A DNA stretch of 64,000 bases, taken from positions 248,001-312,000 of the forward strand of contig JBDNIY010000017.1 of assembly GCA_041688015.1 (NCBI GenBank), given 5' to 3'. The position numbers were made by a program, and so were the translations under genes. Shown piece by piece: positions 55,278-63,136 of the stretch. Numbering within the stretch: position 1 is the stretch's first letter; the number at the start of each line of letters is the position of its first letter. A model generated the notes under the pieces. That model saw only the letters and a list, made by a program, of their open reading frames with translations. It was not told the origin of the DNA and ran no database searches. The stretch comes from Parvibaculum sp041688015. GTDB taxonomy: Bacteria; Pseudomonadota; Alphaproteobacteria; Parvibaculales; Parvibaculaceae.

Positions 55278-56300
55278 TTAGATTTCGCTGGTAAAGGGTC
55301 GATTGAGCAGGCTGATGATGGCGTCGTCCACTGATGCCTTGCCGGTGACGATGGAAGCGACCGCTTCGGAGATCGGCATTTCAATATTTAAGGTGGCGGC
55401 AAGTTCGACGACGGCGGTGGCTGAATGCACGCCTTCAGTGACGGCGCTGCGCGTGCCCATGATGTCGGCAAGTGTTTTGCCTTCGCCGAGCGCGAGCCCC
55501 AACGACATATTGCGCGACTGGGGCGAGTTGCAAGTCAGCACCAGATCGCCGAGCCCGGAGAGGCCGCTGAGTGTTTCCGCGCGTGCGCCGAGCGCGAGGC
55601 CGAGCCGTGTCATCTCGGCAAAGCCGCGTGTGGTCAGCGCGGCGCGGGCGGAGGCGCCTAATTTTTTGCCTTCGACAATGCCGCAGGCGATGGCCAGCAC
55701 ATTTTTGACAGCGCCGCCGATTTCCGCACCGATGAGGTCTGGTGAAAAATAGGGACGGAATGTTGGCAAGCCGATCGCCTGCATGAGCGCATTGGCGAGC
55801 GTCTCGTCTTCGCAAGCCAGCGTAACGGCGGTGGGCAAGCCGCGCGCTACTTCGCCGGCAAAACTTGGGCCCGACAGCACGGCGGGGGTGGCCTCAGGCA
55901 GCACTTCGGCGAGCACCTCGGTGAGCAATTTATGGCTGCCCTGTTCGACGCCTTTGGCGCAGAGCAGAACGGGTGTGCCAGCGATCAGATGTGGTTTGAG
56001 CGCGGTGAGGCTTGCGCGCATGAACTGAGCCGGTGTCACCATGAGGATGGCGTCAGCTGTGGCCATGGCGCTTATGTCGCTGGTCGCCTGAATGGTCTGT
56101 TCAAGGACGATACCGGGCAAGAAGGTTTTGTTTTCGTGGATGCCGTTGACGCTTTCGACGATCTCAGGTTCGCGCGCCCAGAGCGTGACGCGGCGCGAAG
56201 GCCCGCCCGCGTGCGCGCAGACTTGTGCCAGTGCGGTGCCCCAAGCGCCTGCGCCGATGACACCGATATGATTGAACGCTGCATGCACGGATGGGGGCAT
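55278..56300 (-). CDS. gpsA: Glycerol-3-phosphate dehydrogenase [NAD(P)+]
   Basis: A 340-residue GpsA, which reduces dihydroxyacetone phosphate to sn-glycerol-3-phosphate for phospholipid synthesis. NAD(P) binding is shown by IGVIGAGAWGTALAQV (about 12-26). The catalytic segment LCAKGVEQGS and LSGPSFAGEVARGLPTAVTLA, and the C-terminal GNVVKNVLA-like GGAVKNVLAIACGIV are typical, as is GLGDLVLTCNS. Length normal. The usual neighbour tsaD lies 2.6 kb upstream, separated by the accessory insert. Confidence 0.96.
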   Translation of the reverse strand: MPPSVHAAFNHIGVIGAGAWGTALAQVCAHAGGPSRRVTLWAREPEIVESVNGIHENKTFLPGIVLEQTIQATSDISAMATADAILMVTPAQFMRASLTALKPHLIAGTPVLLCAKGVEQGSHKLLTEVLAEVLPEATPAVLSGPSFAGEVARGLPTAVTLACEDETLANALMQAIGLPTFRPYFSPDLIGAEIGGAVKNVLAIACGIVEGKKLGASARAALTTRGFAEMTRLGLALGARAETLSGLSGLGDLVLTCNSPQSRNMSLGLALGEGKTLADIMGTRSAVTEGVHSATAVVELAATLNIEMPISEAVASIVTGKASVDDAIISLLNRPFTSEI

Positions 56301-56318
56301 GATTTTGCTGCACCTGCT

Positions 56319-56337
56319 AACGAATGAACGTTTCGTT
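56319..56337. promoter_or_regulatory. Likely TetR operator between gpsA and the TetR gene
   Basis: AACGAA-TGAACGT-TTCGTT, a 6-bp inverted repeat, lies 33 bp upstream of the TetR start at 56371 and 18 bp upstream of the gpsA ATG. Autocontrol by the TetR protein is likely; it may also affect gpsA. Confidence 0.5.
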
Positions 56338-56370
56338 GATTATTTACTCAAGCCGCATACAATCTTTTGT

Positions 56371-57009
56371 ATGAACGCTCCAGACAATACGCGCCAGAAA
56401 ATCATCGAGGCGGCCAAAAGCCGCTTTGCGCATTACGGCTATGGCAAGACGACGATGGCCGACGTCGCCGAAGATTGTGCCATGAGCCCTGGCAATCTCT
56501 ATCGCTATTTTGCAGGCAAGCTCGATATTGCAGAAGAGATTGCGCGCGCCGCTTCCATCCGCACGACGGAAGAACTGTCGCATATTCTAACCCAATCGGG
56601 GCGAAGTGGTGCCGAGCGCCTGCATGATTTTTTGTTTCATGATTTGCGCGCCACGTTTCATGCGCTGGAAAAAGACCCCAAGCTCGTCGAGATGGCGCAG
56701 ATCATTACGACGGAGCGTCCCTATTTTCACGACGAGGGGCAAGAGCGCGAACGCGAAGTGCTCTATCGGATTGTCGAATACGGCAATATGTCGGGCGAGT
56801 TCCATGTGGATGACCCGCTTTTCGTGGCCGAGATGATCCAGTCCGCGACATTGAAATTTTCCTATCCGCAGCTTTTTTCGCGGCTGTCGCTCGCCGGGCT
56901 CGAACGCGAGCTGGAGGGCGTCTATCAGATTTTGATCGCGGGCCTCATGGCCGATGTTTCCATCGCTGACACACCGCAAGGCCTGGTCGAAGTCCGATCG
57001 CTGGTTTGA
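56371..57009 (+). CDS. TetR-family transcriptional regulator
   Basis: A 212-residue TetR regulator starting at ATG 56371 (MNAPDNTRQKIIEAAKSRF). The N-terminal helix-turn-helix (FAHYGYGKTTMADVAEDCAMSPGNLYRYFAGKLDIA) is canonical. The ligand domain contains DPKLVEMAQIITTERPYFHDEGQ and a C-terminal YPQLFSRLSLAGLERELEGVYQILIAGL segment. Divergent from gpsA. The direct target may be itself and the small-protein operon downstream. A TetR-like dyad lies upstream. Confidence 0.92.
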   Translation: MNAPDNTRQKIIEAAKSRFAHYGYGKTTMADVAEDCAMSPGNLYRYFAGKLDIAEEIARAASIRTTEELSHILTQSGRSGAERLHDFLFHDLRATFHALEKDPKLVEMAQIITTERPYFHDEGQEREREVLYRIVEYGNMSGEFHVDDPLFVAEMIQSATLKFSYPQLFSRLSLAGLERELEGVYQILIAGLMADVSIADTPQGLVEVRSLV

Positions 57010-57239
57010 TTTTACGCAAACGCAATAAAGTCCATCTCTTATCCGATTTTATCGTAAGTTATTGATATGTCCGTTATTTTCACGGGCGAAATCAGTGTTT
57101 TCTGTTGCATTGCAGCAACATTATCCTGATGAGTGAATAAATTTCATATTGTTCATTGTTTTTTGTTCAAGGTGCTCCTAGGTATCCCTTGCCGGACAGA
57201 AACCGCCTCTGTTCGGGATGGATCGAAGGAGATATCGCC
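57010..57239. promoter_or_regulatory. AT-rich leader upstream of the two tiny membrane proteins
   Basis: A 230-bp AT-rich gap. It holds a small dyad, GTTGC-ATTGCA-GCAAC (57104-57119), and an untranslated leader before the AAGGAG ribosome binding site at about 57226-57231. No -35/-10 pair was assigned with confidence. Confidence 0.4.
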
Positions 57240-57344
57240 ATGACATTGAACGCCAATTATCTGACTGCCATCGTCGCCACTGTCGCCGTGACCGGCTACG
57301 GCCTCGCCCTGCTGGTTCAGGTCGCCCTGCAATTTTTTGCCTGA
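57240..57344 (+). CDS. Small single-helix membrane protein A
   Basis: A 34-residue protein: MTLNANYLTAIVATVAVTGYGLALLVQVALQFFA without His or Cys. Residues about 8-33 form one hydrophobic helix, so the protein is almost only a membrane span. The ATG at 57240 has a strong ribosome binding site (AAGGAG, spacing about 7). Codon use is normal. I do not recognise a family: it does not look like CydX, KdpF or light-harvesting polypeptides. It is followed after 80 bp by a second tiny protein and then a terminator, so the two form one unit. Function unknown. Confidence 0.7.
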   Translation: MTLNANYLTAIVATVAVTGYGLALLVQVALQFFA

Positions 57345-57424
57345 ACGGCTCTTTGACGCTGCCTTGAAGTTCGCCTCATGCGCGTCTCCCGTTTTGCCTG
57401 AAGTTTTGAGAAGGATACCCGCCC

Positions 57425-57550
57425 ATGAAGTTCACATCGAACAAGGGTGAGCGCACTCAAGCCGTCGTGTTGCGGCTGATCACTGTGGTGCTTGGCACCT
57501 ATACATTTGCGCTTTTGGCGCAAACCGCAGGCCTCATCAATTTTGCTTAA
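57425..57550 (+). CDS. Small single-helix membrane protein B
   Basis: A 41-residue protein beginning MKFTSNKGERTQAVVLRLITVV. The first 14 residues are charged (Lys, Arg, Glu), then a hydrophobic helix follows (VLRLITVVLGTYTFALLAQTAGLI, about residues 15-38). A purine-rich stretch (GAGAAGGA) precedes the ATG by about 9 bases. The positive N-terminus suggests cytosolic N, periplasmic C orientation. It is partner of protein A and ends before a terminator. No family recognised; could be a regulator of a membrane complex or a type of membrane-active peptide. Confidence 0.7.
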   Translation: MKFTSNKGERTQAVVLRLITVVLGTYTFALLAQTAGLINFA

Positions 57551-57632
57551 GGCCTGATCCCAAATTTCGATGACCGGGCCTTCTCCCTCCCTCCGCCCGA
57601 TCATCGAGAAGACCTGTCGCAGGGTCTATTTA

Positions 57633-57672
57633 GCCCCGACGCACCTCCCCCATAGGCGTCGGGGCCTTTTTT
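57633..57672 (+). terminator. Rho-independent terminator of the tiny-protein operon
   Basis: GCCCCGACGC (57633-57642) pairs with GCGTCGGGGC (57656-57665) around a 13-base loop, then CTTTTTT. It ends the two-gene unit about 80 bp after the second stop codon. Confidence 0.93.
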
Positions 57673-57765
57673 ATGCTCGGGGGGCCGTCGAGATGAGAGA
57701 GTCTTTGTTAATAATTGAATGAGTCTTCTGTGCCACATTTTTTTCCAAACACGCACTACGAATAC

Positions 57766-57798
57766 TACTCCGGTAGACGCGTGGAGTTATCCGGAGTA
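57766..57798. promoter_or_regulatory. Inverted repeat upstream of the Panacea-domain gene
   Basis: TACTCCGG (57766-57773) and CCGGAGTA (57791-57798) are perfect 8-bp arms around 17 bases, about 110 bp before the ATG at 57907. It could be an operator bound by the Panacea-containing antitoxin complex or by another regulator. The gap 57673-57906 has no other gene. Confidence 0.45.
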
Positions 57799-57906
57799 CC
57801 ATCTCGCTCAAAGATCAAATAAAGAAATCCTTATGTGATACGCACGGTCTCTGTGATTTGCCATTGCTGGCTTAAGTCCAGCGAAATGTGCCGACGGTAT
57901 TGATCA

Positions 57907-58497
57907 ATGCACACGCCCAAAAAAAATCGAAAATTGCGCCCGAACTTGAAGCGCATTTTAGAGTCAATCCTCTTTCTTATTGCGGAAGCGGAAAGAGGCG
58001 GCGGATACTTGACTCAATATGAAATCGTAAAGTCTCTTTTTCTTGCAGATAAAAAGCATTTGGAAGGTTACGGTCGGCCAATCACATTCGATAATTATAC
58101 AGCGATGAAAAATGGGCCGGTGGCCAGCGAGGCATATAATATGCTCAAGGTAAATTATAATGCTGACGCATATTTTGATGAGGCGTGGCCGATTTGGACC
58201 AGTGAGCCCTCACCGAGTGATGGAGATTATGCGCTCAAATATCATCGGCTGAAACGGCAGCCGAATATCCGTGCTCTTTCCGAATCTGATCGATTGGCGT
58301 TATTGGATTCGTTCAAGACAGTCAAGGCTCTCAAGTTTGCCGGTGTTCGAGATCTTACGCACAACGACCCCGCTTACGTTGCTGCCTGGAAGGAAAACGG
58401 CGGGAAGAAGGCCTATGAGATGGACTATGTGCTGCTGTTGCCCAGTCAAGATGAAGATGCATATTTGGATTTGGTCCACGCATCGAAATATGCCTGA
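57907..58497 (+). CDS. Panacea-domain (DUF4065, SocA-like) protein, likely antitoxin
   Basis: A 196-residue protein. After a basic N-terminus, residues about 15-100 match the Panacea domain: SILFLIAEAERGGGYLTQYEIVKSLFLADKKHLEGYGRPITFDNYTAMKNGPVASEAYNML, with the usual KSLFLAD and GP-x-x-S motifs. Panacea proteins act as antitoxins for many unrelated small toxins (PanAT systems) and as ClpXP adaptors (SocA). It is followed by a small protein with a 1-nt overlap (TGATG), the classical antitoxin-toxin order. The region is AT-richer than its neighbours, which suggests horizontal gain. Confidence 0.85.
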   Translation: MHTPKKNRKLRPNLKRILESILFLIAEAERGGGYLTQYEIVKSLFLADKKHLEGYGRPITFDNYTAMKNGPVASEAYNMLKVNYNADAYFDEAWPIWTSEPSPSDGDYALKYHRLKRQPNIRALSESDRLALLDSFKTVKALKFAGVRDLTHNDPAYVAAWKENGGKKAYEMDYVLLLPSQDEDAYLDLVHASKYA

Positions 58498-58868
58498 TGT
58501 TTTCTCCCGGAGAAGTCATCCATTTTTGGAGCGATGAAGCCGGGAAGCGGAAATATCATTTGTGCATTAGCCTAAATGGTCATTTTTTATTTTTGAATTC
58601 ACCAAAGCAGAGAACCTATCCGGGCGATTACGTTGTCGCTTGCTCAGAGTTCCCGTTTCTCCCAGTTACTTCGACGGGAGATTCCGTTGTTTGTTGCTCG
58701 ATTGTACTTCGTAAATCGGATGTTGATTTACGTCGGTTAAGAGCGCGCAGTCTTGGAACCGTGTCAGTCAAATTGTTGCAGCGGCTAGTAGAATTTATTG
58801 AACATAGCAACGTTCTGTCGGAAGAGGAGAAGGAGGCTGTCCTTGATGGGTTAGGGGGTTGGATTTAG
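58497..58868 (+). CDS. Small protein, likely MazF/PemK-like toxin of the Panacea pair
   Basis: A 123-residue protein translated from the ATG overlapping the antitoxin stop. It begins FSPGEVIHFWSDEAGKRKYHLCIS, like the PG-x-V-x-x-F start of MazF/PemK proteins, has a central LFLNSPKQRTYPGDYVVACSEFPF and then STGDSVVCCSIVLRKSDVDLRRLRARSLGTVS, which mirrors the MazF pattern S-V-V ... D-x-x-R-L ... LG-x-x-S. An SH3-barrel RNase is thus likely, but the active-site Arg/Ser/Thr set cannot be proven here. A translation-inhibiting toxin is the inference. No homologue is named for certain. Confidence 0.6.
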   Translation: MFSPGEVIHFWSDEAGKRKYHLCISLNGHFLFLNSPKQRTYPGDYVVACSEFPFLPVTSTGDSVVCCSIVLRKSDVDLRRLRARSLGTVSVKLLQRLVEFIEHSNVLSEEEKEAVLDGLGGWI

Positions 58869-58919
58869 CGACTTAGGTGCCGCTATCGCGAAATTGAATC
58901 CAAGGTACATCAAGTAGAT

Positions 58920-60020
58920 TCAGTTGCCGCGTGCGGGCTTGCTGGGATCAAGCGGCCAGCGGGCAAGTGGGCTGACGTTCAAGTCTGAGGTTTGGCCCAA
59001 GGCCAGTTTTTCGGCACCGGCCCATGCGATCATCGCGCCGTTGTCGGTGCAAAGGCGGGGCGGGGGGATGATCAGCTCGTAGGTGTGGGCGGCGGCCACC
59101 GTTTCGAGCCTTGCGCGCAAGGCGAGGTTGGCGGCGACGCCACCGGCGACGACGAGGCGGCCGCTCATGCCGCCCAATATCTCTCGTGTCATTTCAATTG
59201 CATGGCTGACGCGGTCGGCGACGACGTCACCGACGGCCACTTGAAAGGCAGCGGTGATGTCGGCTTTGGTTTGATGGTCGAGGGTTTCCTGCGCCATCGC
59301 CAATTGCCGTACGGCGGTCTTGAGGCCAGAAAATGAGAAGTCGCAACCGGGCTTGCCGAATAAGGGGCGGGGCAGGGTGAAACGGGTGGGATTGCCTTCG
59401 CGGGCAATTTTTTCGACCGCTGGGCCGCCGGGAAAGCCCAGATGCATAAGTTTGGCGACCTTGTCGAAGGCTTCACCCACAGCATCATCGATGGTGGTGC
59501 CGAGGCGGCGATACTCGCCGACGCCTTTGACGATCAGAAGTTGGCTATGGCCGCCTGAGACAAGCAGCAGCAAATAGGGAAAAGCGACCTCATTGGTGAG
59601 GCGGGCGGTGAGCGCGTGGCCTTCCAGGTGATTGACGGCGATGAGCGGCAGGCCACGGGCCAGCGCGATGCCCTTGGCGGTCATCAGGCCGACAATGACG
59701 CCGCCGATGAGACCGGGCCCTGCGGTGGCGGCGATGCCGTCGATGTCGTCCCAGCCGAGGCTCGCCTCATTAAGGGCGCGAGCGATGAGGCCGTCCAAAT
59801 GTTCGACATGGGCGCGGGCGGCGATTTCAGGCACGACGCCGCCAAAGGGGGCGTGTTCTTTGATTTGGGAGAACACGACGTTAGAGAGGATCTCGCCTCT
59901 TCCCGCGCCTTTTCCAGCGTTTGGGCCAGCCTCGGGGTCGTCACCATAGCGGCGCACGACAGCGGCGGCGGTTTCGTCGCAGCTTGTCTCAATGCCGAGC
60001 AGGGTCAGGGTTTTGGTCAA
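58920..60020 (-). CDS. tsaD: tRNA N6-adenosine threonylcarbamoyltransferase TsaD
   Basis: A 366-residue TsaD, which with TsaB/E moves threonylcarbamoyl to A37 of ANN-decoding tRNAs. The N-terminal LGIETSCDETAAAVV, metal-binding NHLEGHALTARL (two His), and GLIGGVIVGLMTAKGIALARGLP segments are typical, as are LLVSGGHSQLL, GFPGGPAVE and VVAGGVAANLALR. The best start in frame is a TTG at 60020; no ATG is near. Divergent from hemC. The usual neighbour gpsA has been separated by an insertion. Confidence 0.95.
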   Translation of the reverse strand: MTKTLTLLGIETSCDETAAAVVRRYGDDPEAGPNAGKGAGRGEILSNVVFSQIKEHAPFGGVVPEIAARAHVEHLDGLIARALNEASLGWDDIDGIAATAGPGLIGGVIVGLMTAKGIALARGLPLIAVNHLEGHALTARLTNEVAFPYLLLLVSGGHSQLLIVKGVGEYRRLGTTIDDAVGEAFDKVAKLMHLGFPGGPAVEKIAREGNPTRFTLPRPLFGKPGCDFSFSGLKTAVRQLAMAQETLDHQTKADITAAFQVAVGDVVADRVSHAIEMTREILGGMSGRLVVAGGVAANLALRARLETVAAAHTYELIIPPPRLCTDNGAMIAWAGAEKLALGQTSDLNVSPLARWPLDPSKPARGN

Positions 60021-60129
60021 GGTATGGGCCGAGTTTCAAGGGGGTGAGGGGTTCGCGGACAGGCTCAATAGGTTATAAGACCAACGACCCATCCGATCTA
60101 TCCTCGCCTTATACCTTGAGGGATGCTCC

Positions 60130-61056
60130 ATGCAACGTCGCTTCCGCATCGGCACACGCGGCTCTCCGCTCGCGCTGGCACAGGCTCATGAAGTGGCCGC
60201 AAAATTGGCTTTGGCACTTGGCGTCAGCGCTGAGGACGCCACCGAAGTGGTGGTGTTTCAAACTAAGGGCGACCTTGAACAGGTACGTAATTTGGCTGAA
60301 ATCGGCGGTAAAGGGCTCTTTACGGCTGAAATCGAGGCGGCGCTGCATCAAGGCCAAATCGATATTGCCGTGCATTCGATGAAAGATATGCCGACGATTT
60401 TGCCCGATGGGCTGATCATCGATTGTCTGCTGGAGCGTGAAGATCCGCGCGATGCTTTTCTCTCGACCAAAGGCGCAAGCCTTGCCGAGCTGCCTTATGG
60501 GGCGGTGGTGGGCACCTCGTCGCTTCGGCGCGGCGCGCAGGTGAAAGCCAAGCGGCCTGACATCACCATCATCCCGTTTCGCGGCAATGTGCAGACAAGG
60601 CTGCGCAAGTTGGCCGAAGGCGTGGCCGACGCGACAATGCTGGCGATGGCGGGCCTGTCGCGGCTTGGGCTGCTGGATAAAGCAACCGCGCCGCTGTCGC
60701 CTGAGGAAATGCTGCCTGCGGTGGCGCAAGGGGCGATCGGCGTTGAACGGCGCACTGGCGATGAAGCGATGGCAAAGCTGCTGGCCTCGCTGCATCATGC
60801 TGAAACGGGCATTCGGGTGGCCGCAGAGCGGGCCTTGCTGGCGGAGCTTGATGGCTCCTGCCGCACGCCGATTGCGGCGCTGGCTGAACTCTCAGGCAAG
60901 CGCATGTCGTTTCGGGCGATGATCTTGACGCCGGATGGCTCTGAAATGCTGGAAACAGCGCGCGAGGGCTTAGCCTCTGATGCGGTGGCTATGGGTGTTG
61001 ACGCAGGCCGAGAGCTTAGGGGCCGGGCGGGCCCGCAGTTTTTCACGATTACCTGA
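60130..61056 (+). CDS. hemC: Hydroxymethylbilane synthase
   Basis: A 308-residue porphobilinogen deaminase which joins four porphobilinogens. The dipyrromethane-cofactor Cys is Cys244 in ELDGSCRTPIAA. Other motifs: RIGTRGSPLALAQ, GDLEQVRNLAEIGGKGLFTAEIE, AVHSMKDMP, VGTSSLRRGAQV, FRGNVQTRL. Starts at ATG 60130. Next is hemD 7 bp downstream. Confidence 0.97.
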   Translation: MQRRFRIGTRGSPLALAQAHEVAAKLALALGVSAEDATEVVVFQTKGDLEQVRNLAEIGGKGLFTAEIEAALHQGQIDIAVHSMKDMPTILPDGLIIDCLLEREDPRDAFLSTKGASLAELPYGAVVGTSSLRRGAQVKAKRPDITIIPFRGNVQTRLRKLAEGVADATMLAMAGLSRLGLLDKATAPLSPEEMLPAVAQGAIGVERRTGDEAMAKLLASLHHAETGIRVAAERALLAELDGSCRTPIAALAELSGKRMSFRAMILTPDGSEMLETAREGLASDAVAMGVDAGRELRGRAGPQFFTIT

Positions 61057-61063
61057 GGGTCAG

Positions 61064-61783
61064 ATGCGTTTGCTGGTCACACGCCCTGATGAGGATGCTC
61101 ACGCCTTGCTTAATAAGCTGGAGGCGATGGGGCATCGCGCGCTGGCAGCCCCACTGCTCACCATTCATAGGTTGCCCGATGTGGCGCTGCCGCAAGGCGA
61201 TTGGCAGGCTTTGCTGGTGACGAGCGCCAATGGGGTGCGTGCGCTGGCGCAGCACCCTGATGCAGCGCGGTTCATGGCGGTGCCGGTTTGTGCGGTGGGC
61301 GACGCCAGTGCGGCAGCGGCGCGGGCGGCGGGCTTTGCGCGCGTGAGTGCGGCGACAGGCGATGTCGAGGGGCTGCGTGCTTTGGTGGTGCGAGAGCTAA
61401 AGCCTGAGGGGGGGTCCTTGCTGCATGTCGCGGGCAGTGTGGTGGCGGGCGACCTGAAAGGTGCGCTTGAAAGCCATGGCTTTCGCGTTGAGCGCGTGGT
61501 GCTTTACGAGGCTATGGTGGCCGATCATCTGCCCGAAGGGGCGCGCGAGACCATCGTGGCCGGTGAGGTTGACGGGGTGTTGCTCTATTCGCCGCGCACG
61601 GCAGCGACGTTTGCCGCTTTGATCAAGGCGGCTGGCCTCGGCGACCATATGCGAGGGCTGCGGGCCTATTGCCTGTCTGAGGCGGTGGCCGCCGCGCTGG
61701 GTGGTTTGGCTTTTGCTGGCGTTGACGTGGCCAGCGAGCCTGCGCAAGAAGCGCTGCTCGCCTTGCTTGGCGCGCGCAAATAA
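61064..61783 (+). CDS. hemD: Uroporphyrinogen-III synthase
   Basis: A 239-residue HemD that closes and inverts ring D of the linear tetrapyrrole. The start at ATG 61064 (MRLLVTRPDEDAHALLNKL) is 7 bp after hemC. Seen: LLVTSANGVRAL, VCAVGDASAAAARAAGF, LLHVAGSVVAGDLKGAL and VLLYSPRTAATFAALIK. Divergent family, so sequence identity is low but the pattern and context are strong. Confidence 0.92.
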   Translation: MRLLVTRPDEDAHALLNKLEAMGHRALAAPLLTIHRLPDVALPQGDWQALLVTSANGVRALAQHPDAARFMAVPVCAVGDASAAAARAAGFARVSAATGDVEGLRALVVRELKPEGGSLLHVAGSVVAGDLKGALESHGFRVERVVLYEAMVADHLPEGARETIVAGEVDGVLLYSPRTAATFAALIKAAGLGDHMRGLRAYCLSEAVAAALGGLAFAGVDVASEPAQEALLALLGARK

Positions 61784-61930
61784 GAGAACGTGAAGGCATG
61801 GCTTGGCGTGAAAAACGCTGCTTCTGCCTTTGTCAGGCCACGATCCACACTATAGTGAGCAAATCCCGGCCCGAACGGGTCCCAAACGGGTGATGTGCGG
61901 CCCTTTGATGCGATGCGAGACAAACCGATC

Positions 61931-63136
61931 ATGAGCGATCCGAACGACAAGAGCGACAAGGCGAATGCTACGCCAGATCCTGAGGTTTTGGGGCCTGAGC
62001 GCCATGAGCCATCGCGCGAGCGTGCCCGCAAGGTGCCGCCTGTGATCGAGGGTGAAGCTAAAGCAGGCGCGAAAGTTGAAAATGAGACGACGCCCAAAGC
62101 GGCAGCCAGCAAGGCCGGGCTTTACGGCGTTGCCGTGGCGGCGGGCCTTGTTGGGGCGCTTGTCGTGGGCGGTGGTTTTTATGGTGCGGGTCTTCTGGGC
62201 AGCGGTGGCGCGGACATGCGGGCGCTTGCCGGCCTTGATGCGCGGGTGACGGGCGTCGAGACGAGCGATGCGGCGCGCGCTGATGCGCTGAAGACGGTGG
62301 AGCAGAAGCTTCAAGCCGCCAGTGAAAGCGGCGATAGCGCGGCGGCGCTGAGCGGGCGTCTGGATGCGCTGGAGGCCACGAACACCGACATGCAGCAAGC
62401 GCTTGGTGAGGCGCAGGCGGCCGCGCGCGCAAGCGCCACCAAGGTTGAGGCTTTGCAAAAGATAATGCCGCCCGCCGACATTGCCGACCAGATCGAGCGG
62501 CTATCGGCGATGGTGAAGGCGCTCAACACGGCGGTGGATAGTCTCGCGCCGAAAATCCGCGATATGGATGGGCGCGTCGCAACGCTTGAAGCCAAGAAAG
62601 ATGACCCGGATGCAGCAGCGCGCGCGGCGCTGGGCTTGGCGCTGTCCAATTTGGCGCGGGCGGCCAATCGCTCTGAGCCTTTTGCGCGTGAGCTGGATGT
62701 GGTGGCAACGTTCTTGCCGCAGGAGCCTGAGCTTGCCGAATTGAAAACCGTGGCTGCTGAGGGTGTACCGACGGAAGCTGATATTGCGGCGCGGTTCCCC
62801 GCGCTTGTACAGAGCGTTCTTGATGCTGAACGCGCCGCCAAGAACGAAGGCCTGTGGCAGCGGTTTTTGTCCAATGCGCGCAAGCTGATTACGGTGCGGC
62901 GTACGGGCGAGATTTCGGGCGAGGGCACGGACGCTGTTTTGGCGCGCATGGAAGAGCGCGTGAAGCGCGATGATTTGTCGGCCGCACTGGTTGAAGCTAA
63001 GGGCCTGAAGGGCGAAGCGGCGCAAGCGGCGGCTCCCTGGGTCAAGGATGCGACGGCGCGTGTGACCACAAGCGATCTCCTGTCTGCGCTGACGGCCGAT
63101 GTGACCAAGCGCCTTGCTGCAGGAGCTCAAGACTGA
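61931..63136 (+). CDS. Mic60/mitofilin-like inner membrane protein (COG4223)
   Basis: A 401-residue protein starting at ATG 61931 (MSDPNDKSDKANATPDP); an upstream ATG at 61895 adds 12 residues. After a charged N-terminus, one transmembrane helix lies at about 62-88 (AGLYGVAVAAGLVGALVVGGG). A long coiled-coil-like stretch follows (about 95-230), and a C-terminal mitofilin-type domain (about 320-395: MEERVKRDDLSAALVEAKGLKGEA). Alphaproteobacterial Mic60 homologues bend inner membranes, and their genes often sit beside heme genes, as here. The last base of its TGA is the A of the hemY ATG. Confidence 0.88.
   Translation: MSDPNDKSDKANATPDPEVLGPERHEPSRERARKVPPVIEGEAKAGAKVENETTPKAAASKAGLYGVAVAAGLVGALVVGGGFYGAGLLGSGGADMRALAGLDARVTGVETSDAARADALKTVEQKLQAASESGDSAAALSGRLDALEATNTDMQQALGEAQAAARASATKVEALQKIMPPADIADQIERLSAMVKALNTAVDSLAPKIRDMDGRVATLEAKKDDPDAAARAALGLALSNLARAANRSEPFARELDVVATFLPQEPELAELKTVAAEGVPTEADIAARFPALVQSVLDAERAAKNEGLWQRFLSNARKLITVRRTGEISGEGTDAVLARMEERVKRDDLSAALVEAKGLKGEAAQAAAPWVKDATARVTTSDLLSALTADVTKRLAAGAQD

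Noticed and set aside
57240..57550. Light-harvesting or CydX/KdpF-type subunits
   Set aside because: No histidine for bacteriochlorophyll and no matching motif; no photosynthesis, cyd or kdp genes nearby.
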